Origin: Halothiobacillus sp.
Lineage (GTDB): Bacteria > Pseudomonadota > Gammaproteobacteria > Halothiobacillales > Halothiobacillaceae
DNA length: 64,000 nt
Direction of reading: 5' to 3'
Assembly: GCA_024635755.1 (NCBI GenBank)
Contig: JAGXIF010000036.1
Location: 62,001 to 126,000 of the forward strand
The notes beneath the pieces are model-generated. The model worked only from the letters and a program-made list of their open reading frames with translations. It made no database searches and was not told the origin of the DNA. Shown here piece by piece: positions 58,446 to 64,000 of the stretch. A program made the position numbers and the translations under genes. Numbering within the stretch: the first letter of the stretch is position 1; each line of letters starts with the position of its first letter.

Positions 58446-60431
58446 TTATTCCTCGCCTGCTTGCGATGAGGACGTTGCCGGCATTCCGTCGTTTGCCGGC
58501 GTGGGCGGCTGGTTCATCTGGCTGGGGCTAACCAGGGATGCCGGCATCCCGGCGCCCCGGGCCGGCTCGATCGGCTGCAGCAATCCGTTTCGGAACTGCC
58601 CCCAGCGGGGTTCGCGCTGAACTAGGCCGGTGGCCGTGACCGAGAGATCGCCGGTGAAGCCTGCGATCACTCCGCCGTTGAGCAGGGTGTCGACCCGTGC
58701 CGCCATCAGCGCGGCGTCTGCACCGAAGGCGAAGAGCCGGGGCAGAGAGCCCGCCAGCTGGGCGCGCTCGTAGGGGCTGCGCAGGGGGTGGTCGGGGCCG
58801 GCGGTGCTCGCGAGCAGCAGGGGGGCGATGGGGATGATCACGCCATCCTTGTCCGCGTCACTGCGGGGGTCCCGGTTGCCCGAATAGGTCAGCCCCAGCG
58901 AATAGCGGGGCAGGTCCTCGGCGCCGAAATAGTCGAGTTGCGGCACCACCAGCGAGAGCTCGCTGCCACTGGCTGCGATGAAGATGGCGTCGATGTCATC
59001 GCGGATCCGGGGCTGAAATGGGCCGTCATTGTTGGAACGCACCCGCAGCAGGGATCGAAGCTCGGCCGTGAAATCCGTCTGGTCGCTCGCGAAGTTCCCC
59101 CTGTCGACAACCTCCCCGCCCTGCAGGCTGAATTCCTCGATGAACGCCGAACGGGCCCGTTGACCGAGCGGGCTGCTGGCGGCAAAAACCACGACTCGCC
59201 GATGCCCTTGGGTCCACATGCGTGCGGCGACAGCGGCCGCATCCTGTTCGGGAGGGAGGGAGTAGCTGATCACCCCTCGTGGCAGGGACGTGCCCTGCGT
59301 GGGCACATTGAGGGCGATGACGAGAGGGCCGTCGACAGGTAGGCTCGCCAGCGCGCCCATCTGTTCCTTGAGCAGCGGGCCGATGATCACCGCAGCCCCG
59401 GCCCGCTGGGCCTGTTCAAGTGCCGCCTGGGCGCCCAGCTGGGTCGTGCCGGAATCGATGTGGATCAACTCGCGGTCCGGGGCGATGGCCGCAGTCTCCC
59501 GAGTGTAATCGATCCCCTGGCGGATCTCACGGCTGATGGCGGCGTAGCGCCCGTCTGCTGGCAGCAGGACGGCAATCGGACCCGTCGCCCGAGGCGAGCG
59601 GATCGCGCGGATCGCCTTCTCCGTCGTCAGCATCTCGATAAAACCGCTCTGGACCGCCGGGTGGTTCGGGTTGCGGTCGATCCAGTCGTCGATTTGGCCC
59701 GGTTGCCGGCGGTAGGTCAAGGCGAGTTCGAACCAGCCGGAAAGGTCGGGCGCGACGGCCTGTTCGGCCTCACTCGCCAGGCGGTTGGCATCCAGCTGGG
59801 TGAGCAGATCCCATAGCCGGGCATGGTTCTGATCGAGCCAGGGACCGCTGAACTGATCGTCGACGGCCGTGTAATAGCGAATCGCGGCAAGCGGGTTGCC
59901 GGCCTCGGCGTTCAAGGCGCCGAGGAGCAGCAGCCGGCGGCGTTCGACGTCGATTCCCAAGGGCAGTGGCAGGTTGCGGATGGTGCGCATGGCCGCGTCA
60001 CGCTCGCCCTGGCTCCATTGCCCCACGCCTCGGGCGATGTCCGCGCGGCGCCTGTCGATGCTCGTCCACAGCCCCTGCGAGTCCGCCTGCTGGTAGAGTT
60101 CGCGGGCCAGGGCCATCTCGTGGGCGTCGACGGTGGTTTCGATCGCCGCGAGTTGCTGTTCGGCACGCGCCGAGCCCGACAGTGTCCGGGAAAGATCCAT
60201 GCGGGCCCGGGCGAGGGCGGCCGGGTCGGCCTGCTCGATCGCCTGATCGATCTGCGCCTGCGCCGCGGCCTGCTCGCTCTTGTCCGCCGAGGTGGGCATC
60301 TGGGCGCAGCCGGCGAGCAGGAGCATGCCGATGGCGGCCAGGCAAGCTGTCCGACCGGCCGTGGCGTAGAGATGCCGCCGTCGTGGGGTGATCTCGGGGA
60401 TATCCCGGTGGGGGCGTTGACGTATCGACAT
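58446..60431 (-). CDS. lpoA: Penicillin-binding protein activator LpoA-like
   Basis: Outer-membrane lipoprotein that stimulates PBP1A. The start is the ATG 60431, giving 661 residues with a LLLAGCAQ lipobox (lipidated Cys near 42). The N-terminal half is helical and TPR-like; the C-terminal half is a periplasmic-binding-protein-like domain with VLLPADGRYAAISREIRQG and DAIFIAASGSELSLV. It is divergent from rsmI and heads the long co-directional block, as yraM (lpoA) does in E. coli. Confidence 0.9.
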   Translation of the reverse strand: MSIRQRPHRDIPEITPRRRHLYATAGRTACLAAIGMLLLAGCAQMPTSADKSEQAAAQAQIDQAIEQADPAALARARMDLSRTLSGSARAEQQLAAIETTVDAHEMALARELYQQADSQGLWTSIDRRRADIARGVGQWSQGERDAAMRTIRNLPLPLGIDVERRRLLLLGALNAEAGNPLAAIRYYTAVDDQFSGPWLDQNHARLWDLLTQLDANRLASEAEQAVAPDLSGWFELALTYRRQPGQIDDWIDRNPNHPAVQSGFIEMLTTEKAIRAIRSPRATGPIAVLLPADGRYAAISREIRQGIDYTRETAAIAPDRELIHIDSGTTQLGAQAALEQAQRAGAAVIIGPLLKEQMGALASLPVDGPLVIALNVPTQGTSLPRGVISYSLPPEQDAAAVAARMWTQGHRRVVVFAASSPLGQRARSAFIEEFSLQGGEVVDRGNFASDQTDFTAELRSLLRVRSNNDGPFQPRIRDDIDAIFIAASGSELSLVVPQLDYFGAEDLPRYSLGLTYSGNRDPRSDADKDGVIIPIAPLLLASTAGPDHPLRSPYERAQLAGSLPRLFAFGADAALMAARVDTLLNGGVIAGFTGDLSVTATGLVQREPRWGQFRNGLLQPIEPARGAGMPASLVSPSQMNQPPTPANDGMPATSSSQAGEE

Positions 60432-60572
60432 GCAGTCCGTCTCCGGCATCTGTCCTGAGTGGGTGGTGCGCTCCCGGCCGGCGTGCAACATCGCCCGCGA
60501 TAAATGCGGGGCAATGCGGCGGCAGGCGGGTCGGGTGGCCGATGACACAAATTGCAGAGTGAGTATAACCAA

Positions 60573-61487
60573 ATGTCCAGTCTGAATGCGGGTGAGGGCG
60601 GCGAGAACGATGCGGTTGCGGCGCCGGGGCGTTGGGTGGAGCCGGGTCACCTTTACGTCGTGGCCACGCCGATCGGCAACCTAGCGGATATCACGGAGCG
60701 GGCCGCTTCGGTGTTGCGGGGTGTCGATCTGATCGCCTGCGAAGACACGCGCCATGCCCGGGTGCTGCTTGATCATCTGGGGGTGCGCAAGGAGCTGGTC
60801 GCGCTGCACGAGCACAATGAGCGCAGCCGCAGCCAGGCATTGCGCGATCGCCTGCTGGCGGGAACCTCGGCGGCGTTGATCAGCGATGCCGGCACACCCG
60901 CCATTAGCGACCCGGGCCAGATTCTGGTCTCGGTGCTGGTCGAGGCCGGGGTGCCGGTGTCGCCGATTCCGGGTGCCTCGGCCGTCATTGCCGCGCTGAG
61001 CGCTGCCGGGCTGCCCGCCCGACCGTTCTGGTTCGAAGGCTTCCTCCCCGCGCAGGGCAAGGGCCGGCGTGAGCGGCTGGATGCCTTGGCAAAGCTCGAG
61101 GCGACCCTGAGCTTCTACGAGGCGCCGCACCGGATTGTCAAAAGCATGGCGGACTGCCTAGATCGCCTAGGCGGTGAACGCCCGGCGGTGCTGGCGCGAG
61201 AGTTGACCAAGCGTTTCGAGCAAATCGCCTCGGGCACCCTGGCGAGCCTTTGCCGGCAATTGGAGGAGGGCGGCATCCCGGCCCGCGGCGAATTCGTGAT
61301 CCTGGTCGCCCCCCCGCCGCCGGCCGCCTCGGCTAGCCCCGCCGGGGCGTCGGCCGATGCGTTGATCGACGCGCTAATCGAGGAAGGGGTCGCCCCCAAG
61401 ACCATCGCCCGGGTGGTCTCGCGAACCACCGCGCTGTCCCGCAACCAGGTGTATGCGCAAGTGCTGTCTCGCCGAGCCTCCCATTGA
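60573..61487 (+). CDS. rsmI: 16S rRNA (cytidine-1402 2'-O) methyltransferase
   Basis: SAM-dependent methyltransferase of the tetrapyrrole-methylase fold, 304 residues from the ATG at 60573. HLYVVATPIGNLADITERAA, the RsmI hallmark, is near 26-45. ACEDTRHARVLLDHLG and LISDAGTPAISDPG follow, and PFWFEGFLPAQGKGRRERLD is in the C-terminal half. The arrangement with lpoA divergent matches E. coli rsmI (yraL). Confidence 0.95.
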   Translation: MSSLNAGEGGENDAVAAPGRWVEPGHLYVVATPIGNLADITERAASVLRGVDLIACEDTRHARVLLDHLGVRKELVALHEHNERSRSQALRDRLLAGTSAALISDAGTPAISDPGQILVSVLVEAGVPVSPIPGASAVIAALSAAGLPARPFWFEGFLPAQGKGRRERLDALAKLEATLSFYEAPHRIVKSMADCLDRLGGERPAVLARELTKRFEQIASGTLASLCRQLEEGGIPARGEFVILVAPPPPAASASPAGASADALIDALIEEGVAPKTIARVVSRTTALSRNQVYAQVLSRRASH

Positions 61488-61585
61488 GGTGGATGTAGGT
61501 ATGGCACGCTTGATGCATTCCTTCGGTCAGCACTGTCGCGTCCGTCCATCGGGCGTGTCGGTAACGACATTCGAGGGGGTATCAG

Positions 61586-62518
61586 ATGGCCTATTACCAG
61601 ACCTATGGCGAATCACTTTGTGGGCAGAGTCCTGCCGGGCTGAGCCCGTCGCTGCGGCGCAGGGTCTTGCCGTGTTCACCTGCCGAGATCAACGCGCGCC
61701 GGGACGCCCTGGTGGAATCGCTGCTGCGCTGCGTGAGTGTCTCGGCGGCGCTGGACGTGGCTCGCGAGCAGACCGAGGGGATGCTGGCGGTAACGTCAAT
61801 TTCCTGGCAGCTTGGCGACGAGCGCTATGTCTGCAGCGAGGCATCGCCGTCGGACCACACCATTCCGGTCTCTCTGTCGCTGGACGAGCAGCCGTTCGGC
61901 CGCCTGCTGTTGCACAGCGCCCGCCCGGTCAACGAAGAGACGCTGGGCTGTATCCGTCGGATCCTCGACGTGATGGCCTACCCGCTGCGGAATCTTCGCC
62001 TGCTCAATCATGCCCTGATCGCCGCGGAGCACGATGGGCTGACGGGGCTGAAGAATCGCCGCGCTTTCGACATGCAACTGCAGGAGGCCTATGCCCGCGT
62101 CAGCCGTTACGGCGGGCAGGCGAGCCTTTTGATTCTCGACATGACCCGGTTCAAGGGCATCAACGACACCTACGGCCATGACGTCGGTGACCGGGCTTTG
62201 GTCAAGGTGGCCGAGGGGCTGACGCGCTGTATCCGGCAAACCGACAGCGCGTTCCGGCTGGGCGGGGACGAGTTTGCCGTGATTCTGCCGGAAACGCCGC
62301 GGCAAGGGGCCAGTCGTCTCAGCGACCGGCTGCTGGACTGGTTCGATCGGCACCCGTTGCCGGTCGGCGGCGGCGAGCTTCTGGTGCTGCGTGCACGAAC
62401 CGGGGGGGCGCAGTGGCAGGAGGGCGAATCCCGCGAGGACTGGTTCCGCCATGCGGATCAGGCGCTCTATCGGAGTGGGGAGCCCAGTGGGCGTCGCGAA
62501 CTGGGTCGGCTCGCTTGA
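61586..62518 (+). CDS. Diguanylate cyclase (GGDEF domain)
   Basis: 310 residues. The C-terminal GGDEF domain (about 150-310) has DGLTGLKNRRAFDM, DMTRFKGINDTYGHDVGD and an intact RLGGDEFAVIL. An inhibitory I-site RxxD (RQTD) lies five residues before GGDEF, so product feedback is expected. The N-terminal 145 residues are GAF-like in hydrophobic pattern but unassigned. It lies 141 bases before fliL, and it may set c-di-GMP for motility, which is inferred from position. Confidence 0.88.
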   Translation: MAYYQTYGESLCGQSPAGLSPSLRRRVLPCSPAEINARRDALVESLLRCVSVSAALDVAREQTEGMLAVTSISWQLGDERYVCSEASPSDHTIPVSLSLDEQPFGRLLLHSARPVNEETLGCIRRILDVMAYPLRNLRLLNHALIAAEHDGLTGLKNRRAFDMQLQEAYARVSRYGGQASLLILDMTRFKGINDTYGHDVGDRALVKVAEGLTRCIRQTDSAFRLGGDEFAVILPETPRQGASRLSDRLLDWFDRHPLPVGGGELLVLRARTGGAQWQEGESREDWFRHADQALYRSGEPSGRRELGRLA

Positions 62519-62658
62519 ACAGACGCGTCGAGCGCGACGGCTCGCGAGGAGATCACGCAAAGGATTGGCAATATCCGCTCAAAGGCGTGAGAATCGCGGT
62601 CATTTGCGCAATCCGCGGCCAATAACGGCCGGGGTCCGGAATAATCGAGGTAACGGTG

Positions 62659-63192
62659 ATGGCAGAGGCAGAAGGCGAAGAGACAACCCCCGAGAAGAAG
62701 GGCGGCAACAAGTTGGTCGTGATCCTTCTCTCGGTGCTGATCGTGGTGATTCTGCTGGTTGCTGCGGTGGTGACGACCGTGCTGCTGACCGGCAACGACA
62801 AGGAATCGGCTGACGGCGAGCAGGCCACCGAGGAACAGGTGGCGGAAGAAGAGAAGCAAGCGCCCAAGGGGCCGCCGATCACCGTCTCCCTGGGTGAACC
62901 GATCACCGTCAACCTGAGCAAGCCCAACGACGCCAACGTGTTGCAGGTGAAGCTCGACATGGTCACCCGGGACCCCGAGGTCGAGGGAATGATCCAGGCG
63001 CAGCGCTCGCGGATCATAAACGACGTGATGCTGGTGCTCAGTGAAGTGGACGCCGCCGAACTGCGCAGCCGGGCCGGCAAGGAGGCCCTCCAGCAGACCC
63101 TGACCGACGAGCTCAATCGCATCCTCACCGAGGGCAGCGATCTGGAACAGCCGGTGGAAAACGTGTATTTCACCAAGCTCTTGATGCAGTGA
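62659..63192 (+). CDS. fliL: Flagellar basal body-associated protein FliL
   Basis: 177 residues from the ATG at 62659; GAGG lies nine bases before it, and GTG 62656 is adjacent. A single membrane segment LVVILLSVLIVVILLVAAVV follows a short charged N-terminus. A Glu-rich linker leads to the FliL domain with ITVSLGEPITVNLSK and the C-terminal VYFTKLLMQ. FliL supports stator function. fliM follows after 54 bases. Confidence 0.9.
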   Translation: MAEAEGEETTPEKKGGNKLVVILLSVLIVVILLVAAVVTTVLLTGNDKESADGEQATEEQVAEEEKQAPKGPPITVSLGEPITVNLSKPNDANVLQVKLDMVTRDPEVEGMIQAQRSRIINDVMLVLSEVDAAELRSRAGKEALQQTLTDELNRILTEGSDLEQPVENVYFTKLLMQ

Positions 63193-63246
63193 CAGCAGGC
63201 CGAGGGGCTTTTATCCACTCAGGGCGAAACAGGACGACAGGCGGTT

Positions 63247-64000
63247 ATGGCTGACGCAGACATCCTCTCCCAGGACGAGATCGACGCGCTTCTCAATGGC
63301 GTGGACGAGGGAGACGTCGAGACCGAACAAGGGGTGGGGGATCCCGACAAGGCGCAGTCCTACGACCTCACCACCCAGGAGCGGATCGTTCGTGGCCGCC
63401 TGCCCACCCTGGAAATGCTCAACGAGCGCTTCGCCCGCAACCTGCGCATTCGCCTGGTCTCCATGCTGCGTCGCTCGGTCGAGATCACGATCGAGGGCGT
63501 GGAGATGAACAAGTTCTCCGACTACATCCACACGCTGTTCGTGCCCACGTCGATGACTCTGATGCATGTCCGCCCGCTCAAGGGACTGTGCATGTTCATG
63601 ATGGAGTCGCGGCTGGTGTTCTCGCTGGTCGACAACTTCTTCGGCGGTTTCGGCATGCACGCCAAGATCGAGGGGCGTGATTTCACCCCCACCGAGCTGC
63701 GCGTGATCAAGCGGGTGCTCGAGCAGGCGACCGAGGAGATGCAGAACTCCTGGGCGCCGATCTATCCGATCATGTTCGAGACGGTCAGCCATGAAATGAA
63801 TCCGCAGCTGGCGAACATCGTCTCGGCCACCGAGGTGGTGGTGGTCTCCAGCTTCCGCATCGAGGTCGAGGGTGGTTCCGGCAAGTTCGATTTCGTGGTG
63901 CCCTACTCGATGGTCGAGCCGATTCGCGACCTGCTCGATGGCGGCATGCAGGGTGATCGGCTCGAGGTCGACGAGCGCTGGACCAAGGCTTTGAAGCGCG
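63247..64000 (+). CDS. fliM: Flagellar motor switch protein FliM (partial, runs off the window)
   Basis: The frame from ATG 63247 is open to the window end (251 codons). The N-terminus has LSQDEIDALL, the segment that binds phosphorylated CheY. The middle domain includes FGGFGMHAKIEGRDFTPTE, and the later VVPYSMVEPIRDLLDGG. The full protein would be about 330 residues, so the C-terminal SpoA domain is cut off by the edge. Confidence 0.95.
   Translation, partial: MADADILSQDEIDALLNGVDEGDVETEQGVGDPDKAQSYDLTTQERIVRGRLPTLEMLNERFARNLRIRLVSMLRRSVEITIEGVEMNKFSDYIHTLFVPTSMTLMHVRPLKGLCMFMMESRLVFSLVDNFFGGFGMHAKIEGRDFTPTELRVIKRVLEQATEEMQNSWAPIYPIMFETVSHEMNPQLANIVSATEVVVVSSFRIEVEGGSGKFDFVVPYSMVEPIRDLLDGGMQGDRLEVDERWTKALKR

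Overview
The window is a gene-dense, GC-rich chromosomal segment from a gammaproteobacterium, most likely a sulfur-oxidising chemolithotroph. The evidence is soxX, soxA and soxB, several rhodanese and TusA sulfurtransferases, a CbbY-type phosphatase and two periplasmic thioredoxin-fold proteins, set among gammaproteobacterial housekeeping blocks: dapA-bamC, lpoA-yraN-diaA-like divergent from rsmI, ilvBNC-pssA-leuA, and ribB-ribH-nusB-thiL-pgpA. The gene set would suit Halothiobacillaceae or Ectothiorhodospiraceae, but that placement is an inference from gene content. No rRNA, tRNA, CRISPR array, insertion sequence or prophage was seen.

Layout: 88-3812 (+) riboflavin/thiamin/phospholipid operon. 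6363-3835 (-) overlapping block DUF3579-rimO-DUF3565-moaB. 6497-7033 (+) one-domain asparaginase. 10582-7116 (-) soxX-soxA, a terminator, then soxB. 12310-10922 (-) BepA-like protease. 12469-14183 (+) rhodanese, TusA and an unknown secreted protein. 14596-20488 (+) branched-chain amino acid synthesis with pssA inside. 20514-23212 (+) HolD-like protein, rimI, prfC. 23349-26003 lipoprotein, periplasmic rhodanese, gluQRS. 26126-30456 (+) lytic transglycosylase, exonuclease I, CBS protein. 30473-35146 free-standing zinc-sensor-like CZB protein, CbbY-like phosphatase, BPSS1780-like membrane protein, slyD, galU, DUF2069, WrbA-like. 35310-38740 (+) TlpA-like protein, then a SoxW-like thioredoxin, TolC and a short periplasmic adaptor with no pump. 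38790-45434 proS, DUF4124, a LysR regulator, DUF302 lipoprotein, PIN-PhoH, bcp. 45697-47741 (+) dapA-bamC. 60431-47845 (-) twelve co-directional genes from lpoA to folE2. 60573 to the right edge (+) rsmI, a diguanylate cyclase, fliL and the start of fliM.

How the genes fit together: SoxXA and SoxB are the haem and thiosulfohydrolase parts of the periplasmic thiosulfate-oxidising system. SoxYZ and SoxCD are not in the window and must lie elsewhere if present. The rhodaneses and TusA could pass sulfane sulfur in the cytoplasm, and the thioredoxins could keep periplasmic thiols reduced. FolE2 and QueD form consecutive steps toward queuosine. dxs, ispA and xseB form the usual isoprenoid block. 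The diguanylate cyclase precedes the flagellar genes.

The most interesting parts are the SoxW-like/TolC/short-adaptor operon without a pump, the free-standing CZB protein, the palindromes at the soxX promoter and just before the periplasmic rhodanese, candidate leaders ahead of ilvB and leuA, and the tightly overlapped rimO block. No wholly new system could be proven from sequence alone.
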